The translations under genes were made by a program, and so were the position numbers. Under the pieces are notes generated by a model that saw only the letters and a list, made by a program, of their open reading frames with translations, had not been told where the DNA came from and searched no databases. Of a DNA stretch of 64,000 nucleotides, positions 19,274-27,014 are shown piece after piece (position 1 is the first letter of the stretch; each line of letters opens with the position of its first letter). This stretch comes from Gammaproteobacteria bacterium (GTDB lineage: Bacteria > Pseudomonadota > Gammaproteobacteria > JACKNK01): assembly GCA_024234895.1 (NCBI GenBank), contig JACKNJ010000011.1, positions 1-64,000 on the forward strand, written 5' to 3'.

Positions 19274-19833
19274 TGGCGGTCTACGACGAAACCCAGCGGC
19301 GGCGCATGCTGGAAATCGCGCGCGCGTCGATCCGCCATGGCTTGCACAGCGGCACCCCGCTGCGCGTCTCGGTCGATGAATTCGAACCGGCCTTGCGGGC
19401 ACCCCGCGCGACCTTCGTGACGCTGAATCGCGAAGGGCGGTTGAGGGGCTGCATCGGCATGCTCGCGGCGGTGCGGCCACTGATCGAGGACGTGGCCGAG
19501 AACGCCTTCGCGGCGGCATTTCGCGACCCGCGCTTCCCGCCGCTCGGGGCCGGCGAATACGACGACCTCGATGTGCACATCTCCGTGCTCAGCCCGGCCG
19601 TGCCCATGCAGTTTGAATCCGAGGCCGATCTGCTGAGCCAGATGCGACCGGGCGTGGATGGCCTGATCCTCGGCGATCGGGGCCGGCGGGGCACCTTCCT
19701 GCCATCGGTCTGGGAACAGTTGCCGACCAGGGAACTGTTTCTCGCGCACCTGAAGCAGAAGGCGGGTCTGTCGCCGACGCACTGGAGCGACACGCTGATG
19801 GTCGAGCGCTACACGACCGAGTCTTTCTCGTAG
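19273..19833 (+). CDS. amrA: AmmeMemoRadiSam system protein A (AMMECR1 domain)
   Basis: A 186-residue AMMECR1-domain protein. The conserved core LRGCIGMLAAVRPLIEDVAENAFAAAFRDPRFPPL is followed by the strand DLDVHISVLS. The family hallmark LRGCIG contains its single invariant cysteine. The C-terminal half (GRRGTFLPSVWEQLPTRELFLAHLKQKAGL) is also typical. It starts inside the stop codon of the Memo gene and completes the three-gene system. Function is unresolved; co-occurrence with a radical SAM enzyme suggests a modification pathway. Confidence 0.94.
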   Translation: MAVYDETQRRRMLEIARASIRHGLHSGTPLRVSVDEFEPALRAPRATFVTLNREGRLRGCIGMLAAVRPLIEDVAENAFAAAFRDPRFPPLGAGEYDDLDVHISVLSPAVPMQFESEADLLSQMRPGVDGLILGDRGRRGTFLPSVWEQLPTRELFLAHLKQKAGLSPTHWSDTLMVERYTTESFS

Positions 19834-19869
19834 AATCGGGCGCCGATTCCCCCGGAGTGCCCACCCGCC

Positions 19870-20346
19870 GTGAAGATTCGCACCGGCCTCGGCCAGGACA
19901 GTCACCGCTTTCTCGAAGCGCCCGATTCCGCACGACCGCTGCTGCTCGGCGGCATCGAGTTCGACGGTTTGCCGCTCAATGGCAACAGCGATGCCGACGT
20001 GGTCCTGCACGCCGTGACCAACGCGGTGTCCTCGGTCACCGGCGTGAACGTGATCGGCCGGATCGCCGACGACATGTGCAAGGCGGGCATCACCGACAGC
20101 GCCGAATATCTGCGCGTGGCCCTGGACCATCTTGGCAAGCAGCGCATCAGCCACCTGGCGATCAGCATCGAGTGCCTGACCCCGAAGATCTCGCCGAAGA
20201 TCGACGCGATGAAGGCGCACCTGGCCGGATTGCTCGGCATCGAAAGCACCGACATCGGCATCACCGCGACCACCGGCGAAGGCCTGACCGGCATGGGGCG
20301 GGGCGAGGGCGTGCAGGTGCTCGCCGTACTGACCACGCAGGAATAA
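19870..20346 (+). CDS. ispF: divergent 2-C-methyl-D-erythritol 2,4-cyclodiphosphate synthase (IspF)
   Basis: A 158-residue IspF-fold protein, which in the isoprenoid MEP pathway closes the cyclodiphosphate ring with loss of CMP. The zinc ligands are present (GQDSHRF near residue 9 and DADVVLHA near 45), and the C-terminal ITATTGEGLTGMGRGEGVQ matches the CMP-binding loop. The middle differs from the usual enzyme: LHAVTNAVSSVTGVNVIGRIADDM replaces the common LHALTDAL...GDIG. The usual IspD partner is absent. The start is a GTG at 19870, 36 bases after the AMMECR1 stop. It may be a variant IspF subgroup or a second copy with altered function. Confidence 0.8.
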   Translation: MKIRTGLGQDSHRFLEAPDSARPLLLGGIEFDGLPLNGNSDADVVLHAVTNAVSSVTGVNVIGRIADDMCKAGITDSAEYLRVALDHLGKQRISHLAISIECLTPKISPKIDAMKAHLAGLLGIESTDIGITATTGEGLTGMGRGEGVQVLAVLTTQE

Positions 20347-20352
20347 CGATTC

Positions 20353-20889
20353 ATGAAAGCCGTCCGCATCCTCACCCTCATCCTCGCCGTGCTTGCGGTC
20401 GGCGTTCTGGTGATCGCGCTGCTGTTGCCGGCCAGCGGCCGCGTCGAACGCAGCATCGTGATCGATGCGCCGCCCGCGCAGGTGTTCGCCCACGTCAACG
20501 GCATGCGCGCGTTTCATGCCTGGTCGCCGTGGTCGCGGATCGATCCGGACACCCATTACGAATTCACCGGCCCGGAACAGGGCGTCGGCTCCCGCATGAC
20601 CTGGCGCAGCGAGCACGCCGAGGTGGGCGGTGGCTGGCAGGAGATCGTCGCCAGCCGCGCCAACGAATACGTGGAGACCCGACTCGACTTCGGCGCGCAG
20701 GGCGATGGCGTGGCCAGCTTCACGCTTGGCCCTGACGGCGCGGGCACCCGCCTGACGTGGGATTTCCGCACCGAATTCGGCTGGGACCTGTTCGGTCGCT
20801 GGTTCGGGCTGATGCTCGATCGTTTCCTGGGGCCGAGCTACGAACGCGGACTGACCGAACTCAAGGCACGGGTCGAAGCAGGCGGCTGA
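20353..20889 (+). CDS. SRPBCC-family protein with N-terminal membrane helix
   Basis: A 178-residue protein. Residues 5-28 are a membrane or signal helix (ILTLILAVLAVGVLVIALLLPA). The remainder is a START/polyketide-cyclase-like lipid or ligand pocket: VERSIVIDAPPAQVFAHVNGMRAFHAWSPWSRID, then FTGPEQGVGSRMTWRSE and a C-terminal long helix (GWDLFGRWFGLMLDRFLGPSYERGLTELK). It starts six bases after ispF, so it is probably cotranscribed. Ligand and role are unknown. Confidence 0.88.
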   Translation: MKAVRILTLILAVLAVGVLVIALLLPASGRVERSIVIDAPPAQVFAHVNGMRAFHAWSPWSRIDPDTHYEFTGPEQGVGSRMTWRSEHAEVGGGWQEIVASRANEYVETRLDFGAQGDGVASFTLGPDGAGTRLTWDFRTEFGWDLFGRWFGLMLDRFLGPSYERGLTELKARVEAGG

Positions 20890-20890
20890 G

Positions 20891-22711
20891 TCAGCGGCGG
20901 CAATCCAGCGCCGCGATCAGGCCCGGATACCGCGCGATGATGGCGTGGCGGCGGGCCTTCAACGTCGGCGTCAGCAGTTCGTTCTCCACCGTCCACGCCT
21001 CGGAACAGACCTCCACCGCGTGGATGCGGGCGTAGCCGGGGAAGCGTTTCAAGGTGGCGTTGAGACGTTCGAGCAGTTGCGCATGATCCGGTTGGCCGGC
21101 CGCGTCGCTCAGCACCACCAGCGCCCCGACGCAGGGCCGACCGTCACCGATCACGATGGCCTGTTCGATCCACGGATCGAGGCACAAGGCGGCTTCGATG
21201 TCCGCCGCCGGCAGTTTCTCGCCGGTCGACAGGACCATGATGTCCTTGAGCCGTCCGCTGATGCGGATTCGGTCGCCGCGCATCTCGCCCTGATCGCCGG
21301 TGTGCAGCCAGCCGTCGGCATCGACGGTCGCCCGGGTGGCGGCCTCGTCGTTCCAGTAGCCCCGCATCACCGCCGGGCTGCGCACCAGGATCTCGTTGTC
21401 CGCGCCCAACCGGATTTCCGTGCCGGGCAGCGCCGTGCCGACCGTGGCGGGGTCGTCGTCGTCGAGGCGGTTGACGCTGATGACCGGGCTCGCCTCGGTC
21501 ATGCCGTAGCCCTGCAACAGACGGAAACCGAGGCCGACGAACATCCGCGCGGTGTGGTCGGCCAGCGCCGCGCCACCAATGATCGCGAATCGCAACTGGC
21601 CACCGAAGGCCGCGCGCAGCCGGTCGCCGACCACGTTCTGCAGGGATGCCGCGAACAGTTGACGCGGGCACCAGGTCGCCCGCCCCATGCTGCGTTCGAA
21701 ACGCTCCCATCCCAGGCGGACCGTGGTATCGAACAGCACGCGCCTGGGTAACGGGCTTGCGGTCAGCGAGGCGCGCACCTTTTCCTCGATCCGCTCGAAG
21801 ATGCGCGGCACGGCGATCAGCACGGTCGGGCGTTCGTGCTTCATGTCCTCGCCCAGTTCGGCGATGCCGCGCGCGAAGCTGACGCAGGCGCCGGCCATCA
21901 TCGGGATGTAATAACCGGCGGTGCGTTCCAGCATGTGCGACAGCGGCAGGAAGGAGAGGAAGCGATCGTCCTCGTCGGCATGCACCGCACGCAGTCCGGC
22001 CTCGGCGTTCCAGAGGATGTTGCGGTGGGTCAGGGTCACGCCCTTGGGACGTCCGGTGGTGCCGGAGGTGTAACAGATGGTCGCGACCGCTTCCGGGTCT
22101 TTCTCGATGACCTCGTAGCGTTCCTCCTCGGTGGGTGCCGGGCGCTCGAGCCAGCTTTGCAGGTCCATCACCCGGGAGTCCGGGTCCGGAGTTTGCGAGG
22201 CCATCGTCGTCAACACGCGGCGCAGGCCGGGCAGGGCATCGACGCTGGCGATTTCGTGCCAGCGGTACGCGTCGGGAACGATCAGCAACCGGCAGTCCGC
22301 ATGGCGAAGGCAATAGGCCGCGTTCTCCGGACGGTCGTTGATGTAGAGCGGCACCACGATCAGGCCCAGACCGAGCGCGGCCAGGTCCAGGGAAACCCAA
22401 TCCGGGCCGTTCGGGAGCATGATCGCGACCCGCTCGCCGGCCCGGAGTCCTTCGGTTTGCAGCGTCCGCTGCCAATGACCGGCGCGACGGGCGATTTCGC
22501 CCCAGGTCAGTCCGTGCCAGTGACCACCGTCGCCATCGTGTTCGAACCAGCGGTAGGCGAGGTTGTCCGGGCTGCGCATCACGCGCGTGACGAGCAGACC
22601 ACCGAGGGTGTTGGCCTCGCGTTCGCAGATGAACGGGCAGGAACCGGCACGCTCGTAACGTGGCGGTTTCTCGCTGAGGATCGGATGGGGTTGAAAAAGC
22701 AGCGTGCTCAT
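20891..22711 (-). CDS. long-chain acyl-CoA synthetase (AMP-forming)
   Basis: A 606-residue adenylate-forming ligase that activates fatty acids to acyl-CoA. Key motifs: ICYTSGTTGRPKGVTLTH (P-loop), FLPLSHMLERT, LLQGYGMTEASPVISVN, DGWLHTGDQGEMRGDRIRISGRLKDIMVLSTGEKL. The usual catalytic lysine region is VENELLTPTLKARRHAI, as in the FACL15-like/FadD15 subgroup. The HWHGLTWGEIARRAGHW N-terminus also fits. The gene converges on the SRPBCC gene with only one base between stops. Chain-length preference cannot be read. Confidence 0.92.
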   Translation of the reverse strand: MSTLLFQPHPILSEKPPRYERAGSCPFICEREANTLGGLLVTRVMRSPDNLAYRWFEHDGDGGHWHGLTWGEIARRAGHWQRTLQTEGLRAGERVAIMLPNGPDWVSLDLAALGLGLIVVPLYINDRPENAAYCLRHADCRLLIVPDAYRWHEIASVDALPGLRRVLTTMASQTPDPDSRVMDLQSWLERPAPTEEERYEVIEKDPEAVATICYTSGTTGRPKGVTLTHRNILWNAEAGLRAVHADEDDRFLSFLPLSHMLERTAGYYIPMMAGACVSFARGIAELGEDMKHERPTVLIAVPRIFERIEEKVRASLTASPLPRRVLFDTTVRLGWERFERSMGRATWCPRQLFAASLQNVVGDRLRAAFGGQLRFAIIGGAALADHTARMFVGLGFRLLQGYGMTEASPVISVNRLDDDDPATVGTALPGTEIRLGADNEILVRSPAVMRGYWNDEAATRATVDADGWLHTGDQGEMRGDRIRISGRLKDIMVLSTGEKLPAADIEAALCLDPWIEQAIVIGDGRPCVGALVVLSDAAGQPDHAQLLERLNATLKRFPGYARIHAVEVCSEAWTVENELLTPTLKARRHAIIARYPGLIAALDCRR

Positions 22712-22959
22712 GACGGACTCCGGCGACGGGTCGGGACTTCATCACGTCGCCGTTGCCCAGTGTAGGCAGTCGATGCTTGCGCGCACGGATGCGGATGATG
22801 GATTCGCCAGCCGCTGCCGGAAATCGGCGCGAACCGAGCGGGCGGCGAAGCGGCTGCGCCCGAGTGCGCCGGGCCGGTTTGCTCCGGGTTACTATGCTTG
22901 CGCCACGGCCATAACAACGCGACCTGAACGTCGCGAACGAACTCGAGGGGGAGTCCAGC

Positions 22960-23283
22960 GTGCAACATGCCATTACCGAACGGCAGGGGGCCTCGGTGCT
23001 GAGTCTTGGCGGCGAGATCGATCTCTCGAATTCGCCGCAGGCCCGCAAGCTGATCCTGGCCGAGATCAAGGCCGGCAATACGCTCGCGATCGACCTCTCC
23101 GGCGTGAGTTACATCGACAGCTCCGGCATCGCCAGCCTCGTCGAGGGTTACCAGAAGGCGAAGTCCGGCGGTTCGCGCTTCGGCCTGGTGGCGGTGTCGG
23201 AGCCGGCCATGAAGGTGCTCAAGCTGGCGCGGCTGGATCAGGTGTTTCCGCTGTTTGCGTCCGTGGACGATTTTCTCGTCTGA
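22960..23283 (+). CDS. STAS-domain protein, probable MlaB subunit
   Basis: A 107-residue single STAS domain: GGEIDLSNSPQARKLILAEIK, LAIDLSGVSYIDSSGIASLVEGYQKAK. The IDSSG loop carries the serine that anti-sigma antagonists phosphorylate. Because it directly precedes mlaE and mlaF genes it is most likely the cytoplasmic MlaB-type subunit that stabilises the MlaF ATPase, rather than a sigma-factor antagonist. The GTG at 22960 is chosen for its strong GGGGGAG upstream. The stop lies four bases before the mlaE start. Confidence 0.88.
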   Translation: MQHAITERQGASVLSLGGEIDLSNSPQARKLILAEIKAGNTLAIDLSGVSYIDSSGIASLVEGYQKAKSGGSRFGLVAVSEPAMKVLKLARLDQVFPLFASVDDFLV

Positions 23284-23287
23284 TGCC

Positions 23288-24082
23288 GTGAACGCCTTGC
23301 GCGGTCTTGAAAATCTGGGCCGTGGCACGGTCCGCGCGGTCGAGGAGGTCGGTTACCTCGGCGCGCTGCTGGCCGAGAGCCTCTACTGGCTGTTCGTCGG
23401 CCCTTTCCGCAAGCAGCCGGTGCGGGTCGAGGCGGTGTTCCAGCAGATGCGCCAGGTCGGCGTCAACGCGGTGCCGATCGTGCTGATGCTGGCCTTCGGG
23501 GTCGGCGTGATGCTCGCCATCCAGGGCATCCACACCATGAAGACCTTCGGCGCGGAGTCGAAGGTGGTGATCGGCATCGCGCTGTCGGTGACGCGCGAAT
23601 TCTCCTCGCTGATCGTCGGCATCCTGGTTGCCGGTCGCTCCGGTTCGGCGATGGCCGCGCGCATCGGCACGATGGTGGTCAATCAGGAGATCGACGCGCT
23701 GCGCGTCATCGGCATCAACCCGGTGCGTTATCTGGTTGCGCCGGCGCTGGTCGCGCTGCTGATCGTGGTGCCGGCGCTGACCGTGCTGGCGGATATCGCG
23801 GCGCTGTTCGGCGGCGCCGTGTACACCTCGCTGGATGTCGGCATCAGCCTGGCCGCCTATGCGCAGGACACTGCCGACGTGCTCACGGTCGATGACGTCA
23901 TGCAGGGCGTGAACAAGGCCTTCGTGTTCGCGGTGCTGATCGCGCTGATCGGCGCCGCCAACGGCTTCGGCGCGACCGGCGGCGCGGAGGGCGTCGGCAA
24001 GGTCACGACCCGCTCGGTGGTCATGTCGATCTCGGCGATCGTCATGGCCGACATGCTGTTCACCTTCTTCCTGACGCGGTGA
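23288..24082 (+). CDS. mlaE: MlaE-family ABC transporter permease
   Basis: A 264-residue inner-membrane permease for phospholipid transport with the MCE partner encoded downstream. The family core is evident: ESLYWLFVGPFRKQPVRVEAVFQQM, AIQGIHTMKTFGAESKVVIGIALSVTREFSSLIVGILVAGRSGSAMAARIGTMVVNQEIDALRVIGINPVRYL, and TTRSVVMSISAIVMADMLFTFF. About five membrane segments are visible. The GTG at 23288 avoids overlap with the STAS gene and allows translational coupling; an in-frame ATG at 23255 would overlap by 29 bases. Confidence 0.93.
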   Translation: MNALRGLENLGRGTVRAVEEVGYLGALLAESLYWLFVGPFRKQPVRVEAVFQQMRQVGVNAVPIVLMLAFGVGVMLAIQGIHTMKTFGAESKVVIGIALSVTREFSSLIVGILVAGRSGSAMAARIGTMVVNQEIDALRVIGINPVRYLVAPALVALLIVVPALTVLADIAALFGGAVYTSLDVGISLAAYAQDTADVLTVDDVMQGVNKAFVFAVLIALIGAANGFGATGGAEGVGKVTTRSVVMSISAIVMADMLFTFFLTR

Positions 24083-24089
24083 AGTGGCG

Positions 24090-24902
24090 ATGAACAGCGA
24101 ACGCGAAGCCGTCATCCGCGTGCGCGATCTGGTCACGCATTACGGCGAGCGCCAGATCCTCAAGGGCGTATCGCTGGACGTCCACGCCGGCGAGATCATG
24201 GTGATCATGGGCGGCTCCGGTTCCGGCAAGTCGACCTTCCTGCGCTTCCTGCTCGGCCTGCACCAGCCCACCTCGGGCAGCATCGAACTGCTCGGCCAGG
24301 ACATCACCCAGCTCGATTCGCAGGGCATGTACGAGCTGCGCAAGAAGATGGGCGTGTCCTTCCAGGGCGGGGCGCTGTTCAATTCGATGACGGTCGGCGA
24401 GAACGTGCAGCTGCCGCTGCGCGAACACACCGAGCTCGACGACGCGACCATCGAGATCATGAGCCGCCTGAAGCTGGAACTGGTCAACCTCGGCGGTTTC
24501 GACCGGCTCATGCCGGCGCAGCTCTCCGGCGGCATGGTCAAACGCGCCGCGCTGGCCCGCGCGATCGCCATGGACCCGCGCCTGCTGTTCTTCGACGAGC
24601 CGTCCGCCGGGCTCGATCCGGTGGTCTCGGCGGAACTCGATGAATTGATCCTGAAACTGCGCGATGCCCTCAACATGACCATCGTCGTGGTCACCCACGA
24701 GCTCGATTCCGCATTCAAGATCGCCGACCGCATCACCGTGCTCGATCAGGGCGACATCCTGCTGGTCGGCACCGTGGAAGAGGTCCGCAACAGCGACAAC
24801 CGGCGCGTGCAGGACCTGCTCAACCGGCGTCCGCGCGAGGAGGTCATCGACCCGGACGCCTACATGGCTCGCCTGACCGACACGCCACTCAATGAACTCT
24901 GA
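24090..24902 (+). CDS. mlaF: MlaF-type ABC transporter ATP-binding protein
   Basis: A 270-residue ATPase energising the MlaE permease. Walker A is GGSGSGKST, the signature is LSGGMVKRAALARA, Walker B is LLFFDEPSAGLDP, and the H-loop is VVVTHELDSAF. ATG at 24090 gives the standard N-terminus; a GTG six bases earlier is also possible. It begins eight bases after the mlaE stop. The next gene of the transporter, mlaD, is displaced by a palindromic repeat and an HU gene. Confidence 0.95.
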   Translation: MNSEREAVIRVRDLVTHYGERQILKGVSLDVHAGEIMVIMGGSGSGKSTFLRFLLGLHQPTSGSIELLGQDITQLDSQGMYELRKKMGVSFQGGALFNSMTVGENVQLPLREHTELDDATIEIMSRLKLELVNLGGFDRLMPAQLSGGMVKRAALARAIAMDPRLLFFDEPSAGLDPVVSAELDELILKLRDALNMTIVVVTHELDSAFKIADRITVLDQGDILLVGTVEEVRNSDNRRVQDLLNRRPREEVIDPDAYMARLTDTPLNEL

Positions 24903-24910
24903 CGCCATGC

Positions 24911-25019
24911 AGGGGCGGGCTTGCCCGGGCTTCGACTCCGCTCAGCCAGCGCGCGCCGCTGCCGTTGGCTGAGCGGCGTCGAAGCCAACCCCCCGTTCGT
25001 GGGCAAGTCCGCTCCTACA
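24911..25019. repeat. nested palindromic element
   Basis: The outer pair is GGGGCGGGCTTGCCC (24912-24926) and GGGCAAGTCCGCTCC (25001-25015). The inner pair is GGCTTCGACTCCGCTCAGCC (24928-24947) with TTGGCTGAGCGGCGTCGAAG (24965-24984). The right end shares GCTCCTAC with the REP elements elsewhere in the window, and the unit fills the gap between mlaF and the HU gene. Confidence 0.7.
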
Positions 25020-25051
25020 ATCGTGCTTACAACAACGCCTGGAACCCCTGA

Positions 25052-25327
25052 ATGAACAAATCGGATCTGATCGACCTGATCGCCGCCGAGACCCAGCTGA
25101 GCAAGAAGGACGCGGCGAGCGCGCTCAACGCGGCCTTCAGCGGCATCATCAACGCGACCGCGAAAGGGGAGACCGTGTCGCTGTTCGGCTTCGGCACCTT
25201 CATGTTGCGCGAGCGCAAGGCCCGCACCGGTCGCAACCCGCAGACCGGCCAGACCATCCAGATCGCGGCAGCCAACTTCCCGAGCTTCAAGCCCAGCCTG
25301 TTCTTCAAGCGCGAGGTGAACGACTGA
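25052..25327 (+). CDS. HU-family DNA-binding protein
   Basis: A 91-residue histone-like protein. It opens with MNKSDLIDLIAAETQLSKKDAASALNAAF in the usual dimerisation helices, then FGFGTFMLRERKARTGRNPQTGQTI forms the beta arm with the intercalating-proline region (NPQTG), and FKPSLFFKREV ends it. It would bend or constrain DNA as a dimer. Its location between mlaF and mlaD is unusual; a palindromic element precedes it, so it may have its own promoter and have been inserted into the transporter operon. Confidence 0.95.
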   Translation: MNKSDLIDLIAAETQLSKKDAASALNAAFSGIINATAKGETVSLFGFGTFMLRERKARTGRNPQTGQTIQIAAANFPSFKPSLFFKREVND

Positions 25328-25385
25328 TGCAATCCGGCACTGTGCATCGCAATCCAGCGCGCCCATCGAACTACACTGGCTCGCC

Positions 25386-26396
25386 ATGAAACACGATCGC
25401 ATCAATTACTTCGTGGTCGGCGGCTTCGTGATCGGCGCCTTCGCGTTGCTGCTCTGGTTCCTGAGCACGGTGTCCGGCGAATCCGGCCCGACCGATCGCT
25501 ACCACGTCGTCTACGACAACGTCAGCGGTCTGCGCTTCGGCACGCGCGTCTATTACGAGGGCTACCTGGTCGGCCAGATCGAGGAGATCACGCCGATCCG
25601 CAAGAGCGGGGCGGGCGCCGGCACCCGTTACCGGATCGACTTCAGCGTGCAGAAGGACTGGTCGATCCCGGACGACTCGGAAGCCCGCATCACGGCTTCC
25701 GGCCTGCTCGGGCAAATCACCATCGACATCCGCGAGGGCGATTCGCGGACGGCGTTGCAGCCGGGCGATGAGATCAAGGGCCAGACCGGCGCGAACATGA
25801 TGGCGGCCATCAACGACGTCGCCGGCGAGATGCGCAGCCTCGCCCGCGAGGTCGTGCGCCCGATGCTGCTGCAACTGAACGAACGCGTGGATACCGTCTC
25901 CGTTGCGCTGGAGAAGAGCCTGGAAGGGCTCGCCGCCACGGTCAGCCCGGAAAACCGCGACAACCTGACCACGCTGCTCGCGAACATCCGCGAAGGCACC
26001 GAGACCATGAAGCGCGCGGCCGACGAGATTCACGCCACCGCCACCAGCGCGCGCACCCTGATCGGCGAGGTCAACACCGGCTCGGTCAACACCATGATCG
26101 ATGACTTCGCCGTCACCGCGCGCAACGCCAAGGCACTCAGCGCCGAAATGCGCGATTCCCGCCAGCGCCTCGACACCACGCTCGGCCAGCTCCACGACGC
26201 CGTCGCCGAGAACCGCCCGGAACTCCGCGAAGCCGTCGCCGATCTGCGCGGCACGATGCACAGCGTCGCCAGCAACATCGACGACCTGCTGCAACAGCTC
26301 GACGCGACCGCCCGCAACATGAACGACTTCTCCCGCCAGCTAAAACGCAATCCGGCCGTGCTCGTCCGTGGCGAGCACCCACAAGCCGATCGCTGA
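25386..26396 (+). CDS. mlaD: MlaD/MCE-domain lipid-binding protein
   Basis: A 336-residue inner-membrane-anchored periplasmic protein. Residues 8-28 form the membrane helix (YFVVGGFVIGAFALLLWFL). The MCE domain follows at about 40-115 (YHVVYDNVSGLRFGTRVYYEGYLVGQIEEI; SEARITASGLLGQITIDI). The rest is a long helical region of about 190 residues rich in coiled-coil heptads, longer than E. coli MlaD, which may form a tube toward the outer membrane as in longer MCE proteins. It receives or delivers lipids with MlaE and MlaF. Confidence 0.92.
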   Translation: MKHDRINYFVVGGFVIGAFALLLWFLSTVSGESGPTDRYHVVYDNVSGLRFGTRVYYEGYLVGQIEEITPIRKSGAGAGTRYRIDFSVQKDWSIPDDSEARITASGLLGQITIDIREGDSRTALQPGDEIKGQTGANMMAAINDVAGEMRSLAREVVRPMLLQLNERVDTVSVALEKSLEGLAATVSPENRDNLTTLLANIREGTETMKRAADEIHATATSARTLIGEVNTGSVNTMIDDFAVTARNAKALSAEMRDSRQRLDTTLGQLHDAVAENRPELREAVADLRGTMHSVASNIDDLLQQLDATARNMNDFSRQLKRNPAVLVRGEHPQADR

Positions 26397-26406
26397 GGAA
26401 TTACCC

Positions 26407-27003
26407 ATGTTCGTCCACAGGATTGTTCCCATCGTCATCGCCGCGCTGGTCACGGCGGGGTGCGGAAGCGTCGGTCCCGCGCCCGACGAGCTTTATTTCC
26501 GCCTGCCGCCGGTCGTGGCCGCAGCGGGGGAACGCGTCTTGACGGGTGTGCTCGTGGTCGACGAATTCCGCGCCGGCGATTTGCACGACTCGAGACAGAT
26601 GCTCTTCGCGAAGGACAGCGCCGGTGTCGTGCTGCAGCAACGGCACTACGATTTCTGGGTGGATCGTCCCACCAAGCTGGTGGCGGATTTCGCGCAACGC
26701 TATCTGGAATCGCGCGGCGTCGCCGACCGGGTATTCCGGGAGGCCGGTGACATCAACGGCGATTGGCTCCTCGGTGGTGAATTGCGCCGCTTCGAGCTGC
26801 TCAGCGGACAGGGCCAGTCGGTGGTTGTCGGGATTGCCTTCAAGTTGAGCGATCTGCGCCAGCGCGATGTCTTGCCACGCAGCGGCGAGGTCACGGTGGA
26901 AGAGTCCTTGAACGACAATCCGTCGCCGGCGGATGTCGTCGCCGCTTATCAGCGCGCGCTGAGCAAGGCGCTCGACCAGTTCGTGCAAACGCTGACGCCC
27001 TGA
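26407..27003 (+). CDS. ABC-type transport auxiliary lipoprotein (PqiC-like)
   Basis: A 198-residue lipoprotein with signal peptide and lipobox (VTAGCGS near residue 19). The ABC_trans_aux pattern appears in DELYFRLPP at the start of the mature part, VLVVDEFRAGDLHDSRQMLFA, and WVDRPTKLVADFAQRYLESRG. PqiC-like proteins act with MCE systems at the outer membrane. It starts 10 bases after mlaD with GAGGA upstream. It takes the place of MlaC, which is absent here. Confidence 0.88.
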   Translation: MFVHRIVPIVIAALVTAGCGSVGPAPDELYFRLPPVVAAAGERVLTGVLVVDEFRAGDLHDSRQMLFAKDSAGVVLQQRHYDFWVDRPTKLVADFAQRYLESRGVADRVFREAGDINGDWLLGGELRRFELLSGQGQSVVVGIAFKLSDLRQRDVLPRSGEVTVEESLNDNPSPADVVAAYQRALSKALDQFVQTLTP

Positions 27004-27014
27004 GACGCAGGCAA

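Noticed and set aside
18398..19519. Upstream extension of the radical SAM frame to 734 codons
   Set aside because: The added part is antisense to the Memo and AMMECR1 genes and has no homology; the family N-terminus starts at 18397.
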